Notes under the pieces: model-generated | Database searches by the model: none | What the model saw: the letters and a program-made list of their open reading frames with translations, nothing else | What the model was told of the DNA's origin: nothing | Made by a program: the position numbers and the translations under genes | Shown: one piece after another, positions 41,575 to 54,655 of the stretch | How the letters are laid out: each line of letters opens with the position of its first letter | Position numbering within the stretch: position 1 is the stretch's first letter | Source: Natrinema sp046097095 | Lineage (GTDB): Archaea; Halobacteriota; Halobacteria; Halobacteriales; Natrialbaceae | Length of the DNA stretch: 64,000 nt | NCBI RefSeq assembly: GCF_046097095.1 | Contig: NZ_CP175698.1 | Span: 806,001 to 870,000 of the forward strand | Direction: 5' to 3'

Positions 41575-42222
41575 ATGGAGTTCGAGACCGTCTCCCGACT
41601 TCGCGATCGGATCGACAGCTCCGATGTCGTCGCTGCCCTCATCCTCGCCGGCGTTCTCACCGTATTCGGTGCTGACGTAACCGAGATTGCGATGATTGCA
41701 TCGATCGTGGTGATCACACCGCTGGCCGAGGAGGTCATCTTCGACAAGTTCGACATCGATCCGGCGCTCGCCCAGATAGCCTTCGGTCTGTTCGCCGTCG
41801 CCGGCGGAATCGTCCAACTTCGAGACGGTAATCTCTTCTGGGTCGGCGGTGTGCTGCTGACAGTCGGCTGTTGGATCTGTCTCGACGGCCTGTATGCGCG
41901 ACGGACCGACGATACAAGCGACATCGACAAAGAGGAACTGTCAGAAGACGAGGTTCACCTCATAGCGCTCCACAACAGCTGGCTGCTCAAGGAACTACAG
42001 GAGGCCGATCGACCGCTCACGAAGGCGGAGCTTTGCGACCGAACCGGACTCCTGGAGGACGATTTCGAACGGCTACTCAAGGTCCACGGCGACTCGGGGC
42101 CGATCGAACGGATCGGGACCGGATACGCGATCGACGATCGCGAGATGGGGGCCGGTGGAATCGCTCGATCGATTGGCCGACGCCTGTGCCGACCGATTCG
42201 TCTGTTTCGGCCGGCCGGCTAA
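41575..42222 (+). CDS. Membrane/winged-helix protein, paralogue A
   Basis: 215 residues. Residues 20-105 hold about four membrane segments (VVAALILAGVLTVFGADV, AMIASIVVITPLAEEVIF, IAFGLFAVAGGIVQLRDG, LFWVGGVLLTVGCWICLDGLY). Residues 115-190 are a winged-helix-like domain (LHNSWLLKELQEADRPLT, KAELCDRTGLLEDDFERLL), ending GTGYAIDDREMGAGGIARSI. The adjacent gene encodes the same architecture. Membrane plus HTH suggests a membrane-bound regulator or sensor; no target recognised. The start ATG is at MEFETVSRL. Confidence 0.7.
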   Translation: MEFETVSRLRDRIDSSDVVAALILAGVLTVFGADVTEIAMIASIVVITPLAEEVIFDKFDIDPALAQIAFGLFAVAGGIVQLRDGNLFWVGGVLLTVGCWICLDGLYARRTDDTSDIDKEELSEDEVHLIALHNSWLLKELQEADRPLTKAELCDRTGLLEDDFERLLKVHGDSGPIERIGTGYAIDDREMGAGGIARSIGRRLCRPIRLFRPAG

Positions 42223-42317
42223 CCGCCCCAAACCCCGCAAACTATCAGTGAACCCGTTCGCCCGATTGTGTCAACCTCTCCACTTCTTTTTTGTATCGTG
42301 ACGGCGAACCGAATTCC

Positions 42318-42989
42318 ATGACCCAATCGGTCGGTCGAACGCTTCAGACCCTCCGGACGGAACTCGGACGAGAAGACCCGATCCGCGTCTCGGTCGTGCT
42401 CGTCGCGTTCGCCGTCTTCACCGACTCCTGGGGGATCGTCGTCGGCGGTCTGCTTGCGATAGGTGGACTGGCCGTTCTCAGGACGGCACTATCGGCGATC
42501 GATGCGCCGCAGTACGCTTCGAGAATACTGGTCGGCGGCGGTATCGGAATCGGGTGTGCCGTTGCCGCCGTCGTCGCGTTCTCATGGCTCTACGTCGCCC
42601 TCGCGGCCATTGGCTGGTGGCTCTGTCTGGACGCGCTCTATGACCGACGCCACGGGATCAACCGCTTGAGGACGCCCGATCCGAACCCAATGGTGGACGC
42701 GTCGCTGCGCGAGACGATGCAGTTTACATCGGATGCGCGAGTGGTCCTCGACGAACTCCGCGACGCTCCGGTCGCGCTCACGCCGGCACAGCTCGCCGAT
42801 CGAACGGAATTCTCGTGCGAGGAGGTCGAACCGATACTCGAGCGACTCGAAGCGGGCGAGACCGTCGAACGAACCGGCGAGCGGTACGCGGTCGACGAAC
42901 GCCGTCTGGGACCGTCGTCGCTCGTTCGCGATACGATTCGCCGGCTCTATCGGCCGTTTTCGGTGCTCGTTCCGGGTCCGGGTCGGTAG
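42318..42989 (+). CDS. Membrane/winged-helix protein, paralogue B
   Basis: 223 residues, same plan as the preceding gene: segments VVLVAFAVFTDSWGIVVGGL, LAIGGLAVLRTALSAI, ASRILVGGGIGIGCAVAAVV and LYVALAAIGWWLCLDALYD, then a C-terminal winged helix (VVLDELRDAPVALTPAQLAD, EPILERLEAGETVERTG) ending YAVDERRLGPSSLVRDTIR. Identity between the two is moderate but order of blocks is the same, including WxCLDxLYxRR. Tandem duplication followed by divergence is the simplest explanation. Confidence 0.7.
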   Translation: MTQSVGRTLQTLRTELGREDPIRVSVVLVAFAVFTDSWGIVVGGLLAIGGLAVLRTALSAIDAPQYASRILVGGGIGIGCAVAAVVAFSWLYVALAAIGWWLCLDALYDRRHGINRLRTPDPNPMVDASLRETMQFTSDARVVLDELRDAPVALTPAQLADRTEFSCEEVEPILERLEAGETVERTGERYAVDERRLGPSSLVRDTIRRLYRPFSVLVPGPGR

Positions 42990-42990
42990 T

Positions 42991-43575
42991 TCACTCTTCG
43001 CTGTCCACGCTGTCTACGCCACGTTCGTCAGTCTCGTCCGCCGACTCAACGCGCTTGCCCGTCTCCATCGGGATCACACGCCGGTCGGCGTCGGCCCACT
43101 CCCGCTCGAGTTCGCGCCCCTCGAACAACCGATCGAGAAAGACGGCGAGCCCCGCGACCTCGGAGTGGGGCTGGTTGGTGACGCCGACGTTCCAGTCGGC
43201 CTCCTCGTAGACGTCGAAGGAGACTTTCTCGGAGCCGACGACGAGCAAGAGCGGCTCACCGTCGGCACGGTGGGCATCTCGGATCTCGTCTTCCACGTCC
43301 TGAACGCGTTCGCCGTACATCGTGAGGTGGATGACCCGTCCCTCCCAGTTGCGGATGACGCCGAGCGGCGAGTCGGTGAGTTCGGCGTCGAACGGGCCGC
43401 CGAAGCGATCGGTGATATCCGCGACCGTCTCGAGGGACTGGCCGGCGTTATCGGGAAAGAGGACGCGGTCGGCTCCCAGCGCTCGCGCGGTCAGGCCGAC
43501 GTGGGTCGTCATCCGGTCGTCCCGGCCGGGGCGGTGACCGAGCCGGAGGACGGCGACCTCGCTATCGTCGTGCAT
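42991..43575 (-). CDS. tRNA (cytidine(56)-2'-O)-methyltransferase (Trm56)
   Basis: 194 residues of the SPOUT superfamily. RLGHRPGRDDRMTTHVGLTA at residues 11-30 is the characteristic start of archaeal Trm56, and LLLVVGSEKVSFDVYEEADW with VGVTNQPHSEVAGLAVFLDR forms the knotted SAM site. It methylates C56 in the T-loop of archaeal tRNAs, the loop seen in tRNA-Arg in this window. Ends in an acidic extension (ESADETDERGVDSVDSEE). Confidence 0.95.
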   Translation of the reverse strand: MHDDSEVAVLRLGHRPGRDDRMTTHVGLTARALGADRVLFPDNAGQSLETVADITDRFGGPFDAELTDSPLGVIRNWEGRVIHLTMYGERVQDVEDEIRDAHRADGEPLLLVVGSEKVSFDVYEEADWNVGVTNQPHSEVAGLAVFLDRLFEGRELEREWADADRRVIPMETGKRVESADETDERGVDSVDSEE

Positions 43576-43824
43576 GCGTCCATCAACTCCGGGGCAAGGT
43601 TAGGTGGTTTCGTTTTCGGTTCGCTCGCGCCCGCCGACGGGTTCCGAGCAGCCGGATTTCGCGGTGTCGCGAAGCCGGTTCGTCAGATAGAGGCCACCAG
43701 AATCCACCGGCAGACTACATTTTGCCATATGGATTCCGTGAAATTCCGTGTAACTCGAGGGCGGGGTCGAAATCCAACGAAAGCTCCATGGAAACGTACG
43801 TTCGAGGTGATGTGAGAGCAAGCC

Positions 43825-44298
43825 ATGGAGAAAGTTAACGAGTCCGCTATCGACTGGACAGTCTACAAGCGCGAGGAGGCGACGTTCCGCCGGAAAGAGC
43901 TCTCGAGCGCCGTCGATGCCGACGACCTCGGCTGTAGCCTCTACGAACTTCCGCCCGGGCAGCGCTCGTGGCCCTACCACTACCACACGGCGAACGAGGA
44001 GGCGATTTACGTGCTGGCGGGCGACGGCCAACTCCGGACTGAGGACGGTCTCGAGCCGCTTTCGGCGGGCGATTTCGTGACGCTGCCGGCCAACGAGAGC
44101 GGCGGTCACCGACTCGTCAACGATGGGGATGAGCCGCTCCGATATCTCGCGATGTCGACGATGAACGAGCCGGACGTGACGATCTACCCGGAGATGGACA
44201 AGTTCGGCGTCTTCGTCGGCTCACCGCCGGGCGGGCGCGACGAGCGCTCGTTTCACGGCTACTACGATATCGACGACGCGGTCGGGTACTGGGACTGA
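43825..44298 (+). CDS. Cupin domain-containing protein
   Basis: 157 residues with a single cupin barrel. Metal-binding motif 1 is HYHTANEEAIYVLAGDG, with His50 or 52, Glu57/58 as the usual ligands; motif 2 VTLPANESGGHRLVNDG has the His near 91-95. YELPPGQRSWPYHYH precedes. Single-domain cupins may be isomerases, dioxygenases or sugar-binding sensors. The ending ERSFHGYYDIDDAVGYWD, with many aromatics, is typical of a haloarchaeal subfamily annotated only as cupin. Substrate unknown. Confidence 0.8.
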   Translation: MEKVNESAIDWTVYKREEATFRRKELSSAVDADDLGCSLYELPPGQRSWPYHYHTANEEAIYVLAGDGQLRTEDGLEPLSAGDFVTLPANESGGHRLVNDGDEPLRYLAMSTMNEPDVTIYPEMDKFGVFVGSPPGGRDERSFHGYYDIDDAVGYWD

Positions 44299-44375
44299 GC
44301 ATCACCGGGACATTCGGCACTTCTCGGCCGGGGAAACGTCGATAGGCTTTTTCGTCGACCCTGAGAACCCCACAC

Positions 44376-44414
44376 ATGATGAACGCATTCGAGAGCCGGG
44401 TGAGGGACCGATGA
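44376..44414 (+). CDS. Possible 12-residue leader peptide overlapping the next start
   Basis: ATG ATG AAC GCA TTC GAG AGC CGG GTG AGG GAC CGA TGA encodes 12 residues; its TGA overlaps the following ATG (44411) by ATGA. A weak TATA candidate (TAGGCTTTTT) lies 24-33 nt before the first ATG, so a leaderless transcript would start exactly here. The same arrangement (3 codons) precedes sdhC. No proof of translation. Confidence 0.25.
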   Translation: MMNAFESRVRDR

Positions 44415-44632
44415 CGGGTGCCGGCGAGTGGCTGCGGACCGCCCGCGAGGAGCGGTGGGGGATACTGACCGATCTCGCGTTCGCGGTCGTCTGGGTGACG
44501 CTGGTCGAGGGCGTCGCCTATCTGCTCGAGCCGCCGACCTGGGTGTACTACATGCTGATGCTCGCGGGGATCGTCGCGTATTTTGGCTTCATGTGGAACG
44601 TCGAACTCGCGATCCGCCAGCAGAACAGATAG
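44411..44632 (+). CDS. Small membrane protein
   Basis: 73 residues, two membrane helices (LTDLAFAVVWVTLVEGVAYLL and VYYMLMLAGIVAYFGFMWNV) with a Pro turn (EPPTWVYY). N-terminal WLRTAREERWG is basic and cytoplasmic. Similar short proteins are common in haloarchaea; function unknown. Confidence 0.55.
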   Translation: MTGAGEWLRTAREERWGILTDLAFAVVWVTLVEGVAYLLEPPTWVYYMLMLAGIVAYFGFMWNVELAIRQQNR

Positions 44633-44743
44633 GCCCGCGAGAAACGGGGGACGGTCCCGCGGCGGGACCGGCCGCCTCACGGTAGCGCTCTCGCGATCGC
44701 CATCGCTGTTCGATGAGCAGCGAAAAAACGAATCGTCGCTTCG

Positions 44744-45205
44744 TTACTCGGCTTCGTCCGCGTCGATGACCAACACCGGCACGCGGGTCGATCGGAGCGT
44801 CCGCTCGGTGACGCTGCCGAGCAGCGCTCGCCGGACACCCGAGCGGCCGTGCGATCCCATGACGACGAGATCGATGTCGTTGTCGTCGATGTAGTTGGCG
44901 ATCATCGAATGGGGACGACCCGCCGAGACGTGCTCGACGGTCTCGATCCCCCGCTCGCCGGCGCGGTCGGCCACGTAGCCGGTGGCGCGTTCGGCGCGTT
45001 CGCGCACCTCCTGCATCTCGCCGTACTGGCCCTGCTCGATGCGATCGAGCTGTTCGCCGCCAAGGCTGAGACTCATCGCGTTGGTATCGACCACGTACAG
45101 CGCGTGTACCGCGGCTCCGTACTTCTCGGCGAGGTCGAGTGCGTGCTCGACCGCCTCCTCGGACGTTTCGCTCCCGTCGGTCGGAATCAGTATGCGTTCG
45201 TACAT
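44744..45205 (-). CDS. Universal stress protein UspA, acetate operon
   Basis: 153 residues. MYERILIPTDGSETSEEAVE is the standard UspA start. The ATP-binding pattern G-x2-G-x9-G-(S/T) is intact in GSHGRSGVRRALLGSVT, so it should bind ATP. Lies 4 nt after the symporter stop, last gene of acs-DUF4212-symporter-uspA on this strand, and so may tune acetate uptake or energy sensing. Confidence 0.92.
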   Translation of the reverse strand: MYERILIPTDGSETSEEAVEHALDLAEKYGAAVHALYVVDTNAMSLSLGGEQLDRIEQGQYGEMQEVRERAERATGYVADRAGERGIETVEHVSAGRPHSMIANYIDDNDIDLVVMGSHGRSGVRRALLGSVTERTLRSTRVPVLVIDADEAE

Positions 45206-45209
45206 GGGG

Positions 45210-46901
45210 TTAGTCGTCCGCGGGGGTCTCGCCCCCGTCGGTCACGACGTCTTCGGCGGTCTGTTGCTGTGCCATCGGCTTGGGGCTGTGACACTGCCGG
45301 ACGATCCGCTTAGTCTCCATGTCGGGCTCGTCGGTCAACAACGAGACGCCGATGGTGACGATGAAGACGATCGGCAGGGTGATCAGCGCCGACCCGATGG
45401 CCGGCATCCACTGTGCCAGTCCCGCCGACAGCGGGGCCTCGAGCGAGGAGACGTAGTTCGGCACAATCTGGTTGATCATCGGGATCGACCATAGGACCAG
45501 TCCGGTTGTCATGCCGGCGAGTGCGCCCTCGCGGTTGGCGTTTTCCCACCACATCCCGAGGAAGAACATCGGGAACAGGACGGAGCCGGCGAGCGAGAAC
45601 GCGTAGCCGACGAGCGCGGCGATCGACGACGCGGGGTCGAGCGCGGCCAGCGTGGTCAGCACACCCAGTGCGACGATCGAGAGGCGGCCGACGAGAATCT
45701 GCTGGCGCTGCGTCGCGTCCTCGTTGATGATGTTCGTGTAAATGTCGTGGCTGATGGCCGACGAGCCGGCGATGAACAGCCCGGCGACCGTCGCGATCGC
45801 CGCCGCGATACCCCCGGCGGCGACCAGTCCGACGAACCACTGTGGCAGGTTCGACAGCTGTGCTGCCAGCACGACGATGACCTCACTGGCCGCGCTACTC
45901 ATACCGGGATCGCCGTACGTCGAGCCGATGTTCTGCGAGTACAGGTCGGTCCCGAACGCGGCAAACGCCGGCGCGCTCCAGTAGAGGATGCAGATGAAAA
46001 ACAGCCCCCAGACGGTCGACCAGCGGGCCGTCCGCTCGCTCTCGACCGTGTAGAACCGCACTAGCACGTGAGGGAGCCCACAGGTCCCGACGATCAGCGA
46101 GAACGTGGTTGCGACCCACAGGTAGTAACTCGAGGTGGCGAACGGCTTGGAAAACTCACTGCCGAGGTCGTCGATGAGCATGCCGTACTCGAGCTGGGGC
46201 AGCACCGTCGAGTAGCCGTTCACGTAGCCGACGACGAACAGGCCGGCCACGAACGCCACGATGAGGATGACGTACTGGACCGCCTGGTTCTTCGTCGCGC
46301 CGAGCATGCCAGACAGGGTCAGGTAGCCGACCGTGATGACCATCATGGCGACGACCATCACCTGATAGCCGTCGAGACCGGGGATGAGACCGCCGTAGTC
46401 GCCGAAGATGTACAGGCCGACGAGTGCCATGCCTTTCGCCTGCCCGATGGCGTAGACGAAACCGATGAGGAACGTCGTCACCGCCGCGATGGCGCGCGCT
46501 CCGTCGGAGTTGAAGCGGTCGCCGACGAAGTCCGGTGCGGTGTACTTCCCGAACCGGCGCAACTGGGCCGCCATGAAGATGAGCAGGATGAAGTATCCCG
46601 TCGTCCAGCCGACGACGTACACCAGTCCGTAGAAGCCGGCCAGCGCGATCGAGGCCGCCATCCCGAGGTAGGAGGCCGCCGACATCCAGTTCGCGCCGAT
46701 GGCCATTCCGTTCTCGACGTTGCCGATCGAGCGCCCGGCGACCCACATGTTCTCGGTGTCCGCGACGCGGAACACGAACCCGATAGCGAGGAACAGGCTC
46801 AGCATTCCCAACACCAGTATGGCTGGGAGTAACTTGAACGAAATATTGAGCGACTCCGGCAGGAGACTCTCCTGTAGCGGAACGACTGGAAGGCCGGTCA
46901 T
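45210..46901 (-). CDS. Sodium:solute symporter large subunit, probable acetate/monocarboxylate transporter
   Basis: 563 residues, about 13 membrane helices of the SSS family. FRVADTENMWVAGRSIGNVE and ANWMSAASYLGMAASIALAG at the N-terminus, GTCGLPHVLVRFYTV in the core and AAIATVAGLFIAGSSAISHD are characteristic of the VC_2705-type symporters that occur with a DUF4212 small subunit. The C-terminal 70 residues after the last helix are soluble. Cotranscribed with acs, so acetate (or pyruvate/lactate) is the best substrate guess. Overlaps the DUF4212 gene by 4 nt. Confidence 0.9.
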   Translation of the reverse strand: MTGLPVVPLQESLLPESLNISFKLLPAILVLGMLSLFLAIGFVFRVADTENMWVAGRSIGNVENGMAIGANWMSAASYLGMAASIALAGFYGLVYVVGWTTGYFILLIFMAAQLRRFGKYTAPDFVGDRFNSDGARAIAAVTTFLIGFVYAIGQAKGMALVGLYIFGDYGGLIPGLDGYQVMVVAMMVITVGYLTLSGMLGATKNQAVQYVILIVAFVAGLFVVGYVNGYSTVLPQLEYGMLIDDLGSEFSKPFATSSYYLWVATTFSLIVGTCGLPHVLVRFYTVESERTARWSTVWGLFFICILYWSAPAFAAFGTDLYSQNIGSTYGDPGMSSAASEVIVVLAAQLSNLPQWFVGLVAAGGIAAAIATVAGLFIAGSSAISHDIYTNIINEDATQRQQILVGRLSIVALGVLTTLAALDPASSIAALVGYAFSLAGSVLFPMFFLGMWWENANREGALAGMTTGLVLWSIPMINQIVPNYVSSLEAPLSAGLAQWMPAIGSALITLPIVFIVTIGVSLLTDEPDMETKRIVRQCHSPKPMAQQQTAEDVVTDGGETPADD

Positions 46902-47341
46902 TCGTCGACCCCCCCGTCAGCGGCCGTGGCCCCACCGCTGCGGCCCGTTTCTTCGACCGTCGTGTGATCGATACCGTACTTCTCGTCGAGCGCGTCGCGC
47001 TTGCGCGAGTACCAGAACGAGAGGATCAATGCGCTCGTCGGCGCGCCGAACGCGACCAGGAAGTAGTGTAGCGGAAAGCCCAACACCGGCATCTGGGTCG
47101 TCATCGCGTCGGTCGCCAGATACGTCATCGTCACCGGACCCCACACGGCGAGCACCCAGATAGCGAAGCCGGTCCAGACGATACGCAGGTGATCGCGCAT
47201 GAACGTCGTGCTCGGATTCAGTAGGTTTACCTCCGCACTGAGGTAGTCCGTGTTTCGGTGGGCTTGGCCGGGTTGTCCGGCGATGCCACCGTCCGTTGCG
47301 ACCTCGTCGTCGGTCGAATCGTGGCTGTTATTCTCTGTCAT
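46898..47341 (-). CDS. DUF4212 small subunit of the sodium:solute symporter
   Basis: 147 residues with two membrane helices: LRIVWTGFAIWVLAVWGPV and LGFPLHYFLVAFGAPTSALI. The NYLS-like block TDYLSAEVNLLNPSTTFMRD and ILSFWYSRKRDALDEKYGID match the DUF4212 / SSS small-subunit family. It precedes and overlaps the large subunit. The first 40 residues are an acidic, probably disordered lead. Confidence 0.92.
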   Translation of the reverse strand: MTENNSHDSTDDEVATDGGIAGQPGQAHRNTDYLSAEVNLLNPSTTFMRDHLRIVWTGFAIWVLAVWGPVTMTYLATDAMTTQMPVLGFPLHYFLVAFGAPTSALILSFWYSRKRDALDEKYGIDHTTVEETGRSGGATAADGGVDE

Positions 47342-47395
47342 ATGTGCGTGAATCGTGTAGTTTTGTCGTGTCTTTTTTCGAAAATCGAATGAGCG

Positions 47396-49372
<1,977 letters not shown>

Positions 49373-49652
49373 GGTACATGGACCCAATCTACAACGATCA
49401 TAGTAAAGCCGGCCTCTAGCTGTGCAAAATCGACCCGATTCTCCCGGGGAAACGACGGCTATATCGACCGAGTTTGGTCCTCATAGCCCATCGCCGACCG
49501 TCGCTCGCGGGGAAACGCGGTGGTGCGACGAGTCGTCGATCGACCGCTCGCGCGAGTCCGAGTCACTGAATAGCTGTAATCGAACCGAACATCTAGAGAC
49601 TTAGTACTGAATCGATCGAGCCGACGTTCGACTCGGCGTGTGCGCCCGCGAG

Positions 49653-51866
49653 TTACCCGTCCGGTTCGTCGAAGAACGTTCGCAGCAGTTCGTGTTGGCC
49701 CTTTCGCAGGTGATTGTGCAGCGTCGGCGAGGAAACCCCCATCGCGTCGGCGACCTCTTCGGCCGTGCTCTCTCGCGGCCAGTCGTAATACCCGCCGAAG
49801 TACGCCGCCCGAAGCGCGGCTTCTTGGCGGTCCGTCAGTCGGTCCTCGAGCCCCTCGCGGAACTCGCGGGCCGTCTGGACGGTCCGTTCGACCTCGCGCT
49901 TGCCGATCAGTTCGGACTCGGGGAACGCGGTGCGCAGGCCGTCGACGATCGTCCGGAGGTCGGCGTCGGCCGCGCAGTCGCCGGTGATCGTCGCCGTCCC
50001 GCCCTCGAAGACCGCCTCGCGGACGGTGACGCCGTACTCGGTCAGCGTGACGACCGGACAGGAGCCCTCGATGACGAACTCGACGCGCCAGCTCTCCTCG
50101 CCGGTCTCGACCAGCCGACAGTCGTCGATTCCGGGGTCGTCTGCGGCGCGGTCGAAGACGTCGGCTGGCGACGCCCCCTCGAGTCGGACGTAGTAGAGCC
50201 GGGTCGTCTCCCCGATCGGGACCAACGAGTCGAGTTCGAACCGGCAGTCCAGTCGGCGCGAAACGTCGACGAAGAACGACCGGTCGTCGCGACAGGCAAC
50301 CTCGAGTTCGGTCACTTGATCCGACAACAGGAGGTTCCGCCGGCGGATGGCGGCGATTGCGTAGCCGGCCTGACGGCCGATGGTCGCGAGCCACGCGCGT
50401 TCGTCGTCCACGAACGCGCCCGACCGTTCGGTCGCGACCGAGAGCGTCCCATAGACGGTGTCGCCGTAGGCGAGTGGCACCTTTGCGATGGTACCTGCGA
50501 ACGCGTCGCCGTCGACCGTCGCCGTGACGTCGTTCGTGACGGCCACTGTCCGCTCGCGCGAGTCGGTGTCGGCGTCCACCGATCGTTGCTCGTGTTCCGG
50601 GGTCGGCTCGTCCTCGTGCCAGTCCGCTGGGACGAGTCGATCGATCTCCTCCGGGTCGATGCCGATCGCCGCGCGCTGCTTCCGGCCGTGTCCCCCGACG
50701 GTCGCACGGTCGATCCAGGCGGCGTCGTAGGCTCGCCCGTCGGCGAGCGTGGCACATGTCGTTCGCTCGATTTCCTCGTGGTCGCTCGACTCGAGTAATG
50801 CGTGGGTCACGGCCCGGTGGCGGCGGGCGACGGTGTATAGCCCCTCGAGTTCGTCTCGGCGCTCGCGGGCGGCCTCGAGTTCCTCGTGGGCGGCCGTCAC
50901 GTCGCGGACGAAGACGGCGAAGCCGCGGTGGCGACCCTGATCGTCTCGCAGCGGCGAGACGACCTCCGTCGCGCGAAACCGCGAGCCGTCCTCGTGGACG
51001 CGCCAGCCCTCGGTTTCGGCACCGGACTCCTCTAAAGCCGCCGAGAGCGTCCGTTCGGGTTCTCCATCTTCGATGGCGTCGTCGGTGTAGAACGTCGAGA
51101 CATGCGTGCCGACGATCTGGCCGGCCCGGTAGCCAAACAGCGCGGCCGCGCTACGGTTCCAGCGCTCGACGTAGCCGTCCGCGTCGAGACGGACGAGCGC
51201 GTACCGGTCGCTTGCGGCCAGTAGGAGCCGAACGACGCTGTCGTCGCTGACCGCGGGACTGGACCGCGACTCGCCGGTACGAGGGCCTGACGGCCGCTCG
51301 ACGGCGTCGAAAGCGTCGACGATCTCGGCGTCGGTCGGCTCCGGCAGATAGGCCTCGAGCGCTTCGAAGCTGCGCCAGCCGCCCGCGGCCTTGACGACGC
51401 GGGGGTTGACGTCGTGCGTGACCAGGGCCGTGTGAGCGAAATACTGCCGGAGGTCGCTCGTCGATACGTCGGCGAGGGTCGGATCGTCGAACAAGGCTGC
51501 CGCCCGATCGGCGACGTCCGAAACGAGCATCTGGAGTCGGCGGGCCGTGACGGTGAAGATCCGATCCTCGGGTGACAGATCGTTGCTGCGGGCGTACCGC
51601 CGGAGTTCGCGTTCGACGCGGGTCGGCAGGTAGGCGGTCCGGCCGCGTCCGTCGTCCTCACCCGGTATCCGGATCAGATAGCGCGGTGGATCGATCCGCA
51701 CCTGTTCGATGTCGTCGATCGTCAGTCGCGTCAGTTCGGCCGGCCGGAGCCCCACGTCCCCGCAGAGGCGGACGACCAGCGCCTCGCGGTACGTTTCCGC
51801 GGCGTCGAGGAGCGACTCGTACTCTCGCCGCGTCAGCACCGTTCCCCTGGCCCCCTCGAGACTCAT
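49653..51866 (-). CDS. Bat-type regulator: integrase-like N-terminus, PAS, GAF and bacterio-opsin activator HTH
   Basis: 737 residues. Residues 1-210 resemble a tyrosine recombinase catalytic domain (GLRPAELTRLTIDDI, DLRQYFAHTAL, GGWRSFEALEAYL). Residues 225-335 are a PAS domain (ERWNRSAAALFGYRAGQIVG). About 350-520 is a GAF domain (YGDTVYGTLSVATERSGAF). 530-680 is the bacterio-opsin activator beta-domain. The end is HTH_10 (LTDRQEAALRAAYFGGYYDW and EEVADAMGVSSPTLHNHLRK). It should bind DNA by HTH_10 and sense a ligand or redox state by PAS/GAF. The place between the two acs genes suggests it controls acetate metabolism. The start is MSLEGARGTVL; integrase catalysis is doubtful (see findings). 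Confidence 0.88.
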   Translation of the reverse strand: MSLEGARGTVLTRREYESLLDAAETYREALVVRLCGDVGLRPAELTRLTIDDIEQVRIDPPRYLIRIPGEDDGRGRTAYLPTRVERELRRYARSNDLSPEDRIFTVTARRLQMLVSDVADRAAALFDDPTLADVSTSDLRQYFAHTALVTHDVNPRVVKAAGGWRSFEALEAYLPEPTDAEIVDAFDAVERPSGPRTGESRSSPAVSDDSVVRLLLAASDRYALVRLDADGYVERWNRSAAALFGYRAGQIVGTHVSTFYTDDAIEDGEPERTLSAALEESGAETEGWRVHEDGSRFRATEVVSPLRDDQGRHRGFAVFVRDVTAAHEELEAARERRDELEGLYTVARRHRAVTHALLESSDHEEIERTTCATLADGRAYDAAWIDRATVGGHGRKQRAAIGIDPEEIDRLVPADWHEDEPTPEHEQRSVDADTDSRERTVAVTNDVTATVDGDAFAGTIAKVPLAYGDTVYGTLSVATERSGAFVDDERAWLATIGRQAGYAIAAIRRRNLLLSDQVTELEVACRDDRSFFVDVSRRLDCRFELDSLVPIGETTRLYYVRLEGASPADVFDRAADDPGIDDCRLVETGEESWRVEFVIEGSCPVVTLTEYGVTVREAVFEGGTATITGDCAADADLRTIVDGLRTAFPESELIGKREVERTVQTAREFREGLEDRLTDRQEAALRAAYFGGYYDWPRESTAEEVADAMGVSSPTLHNHLRKGQHELLRTFFDEPDG

Positions 51867-51991
51867 GGTTCGCCCGTTCTGGCGACGCGAACATAACTGT
51901 GTCGCCAAGAGCGGGGGATTCCGGCCCGATCCGACTCGACGAGGGCGATCGTCGGGACGCGGACCGTTTCGCGATACCTGAAACGGCGAAA

Positions 51992-53986
<1,995 letters not shown>

Positions 53987-54096
53987 TGTCGTCCGAATCG
54001 TGGTCGGTCAGCGGAATAAACGTTCCTCCGAGCCGCCATGCGATAGGCGGGGCGAGTCGCCGATAGCGGGTCGGGCGGACGGCGACCGCTCGCCGA

Positions 54097-54597
54097 TCAG
54101 CGGTCGTCCAGCGTCGAGTCGATATCGGTCACGTCCTCGGGAGCGACCTCGTCGCCCGGTTCGCGAACGACGTAGACGTCGTACCGTTGGTCGTTGGCGA
54201 CCGGACTGCCGACGCTCGACTGCGGCGCGATGACCGAGCCTGCGTTCTCCGAACCGATGAAGACGACGGCGGCCTCGATCTCTCCGGCGACCCGTCGGAT
54301 CTCGCGGACGACGTTCGTCGTCGACGTCGCGGTCGGTTCGTCGGAACTCACCCGCTCGGTTCGGAACGTCGCCTCCGGCGCGACCTCGTCGGCGCGGGTC
54401 TGCATCCCCGTGGCGATCGCCTCTGCATCGAACGGCTCGCCTTCCGTGATCCAGCCCCGCTCCCGCGCGTAGTCCGCGTCGTCCGGGATGACCGTCAGCA
54501 CGACGACCTCCTCGTCGAGCAAGTCGCCGAACGTCGACGCCCGCTCGAGCGCGTTCGTCGCCAGCACCGATCCGTCGAAGGGGACGAGCAATGACAT
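54097..54597 (-). CDS. UspA-like protein, degenerate ATP-binding motif
   Basis: 166 residues. MSLLVPFDGSVLATNALERA is the Usp start, and VVLTVIPDDADYARERGWIT follows. The G-x2-G-x9-G(S/T) motif is not seen: the corresponding stretch is GSENAGSVIAPQSSVGSP, so ATP binding is probably lost. Ends with an acidic tail (VAPEDVTDIDSTLDDR). Confidence 0.8.
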   Translation of the reverse strand: MSLLVPFDGSVLATNALERASTFGDLLDEEVVVLTVIPDDADYARERGWITEGEPFDAEAIATGMQTRADEVAPEATFRTERVSSDEPTATSTTNVVREIRRVAGEIEAAVVFIGSENAGSVIAPQSSVGSPVANDQRYDVYVVREPGDEVAPEDVTDIDSTLDDR

Positions 54598-54655
54598 GCG
54601 GGTAGTTCACACGACAGCGAAGGTAAGTGTTCGCCCTCCACGCCCGGACGCGTCC

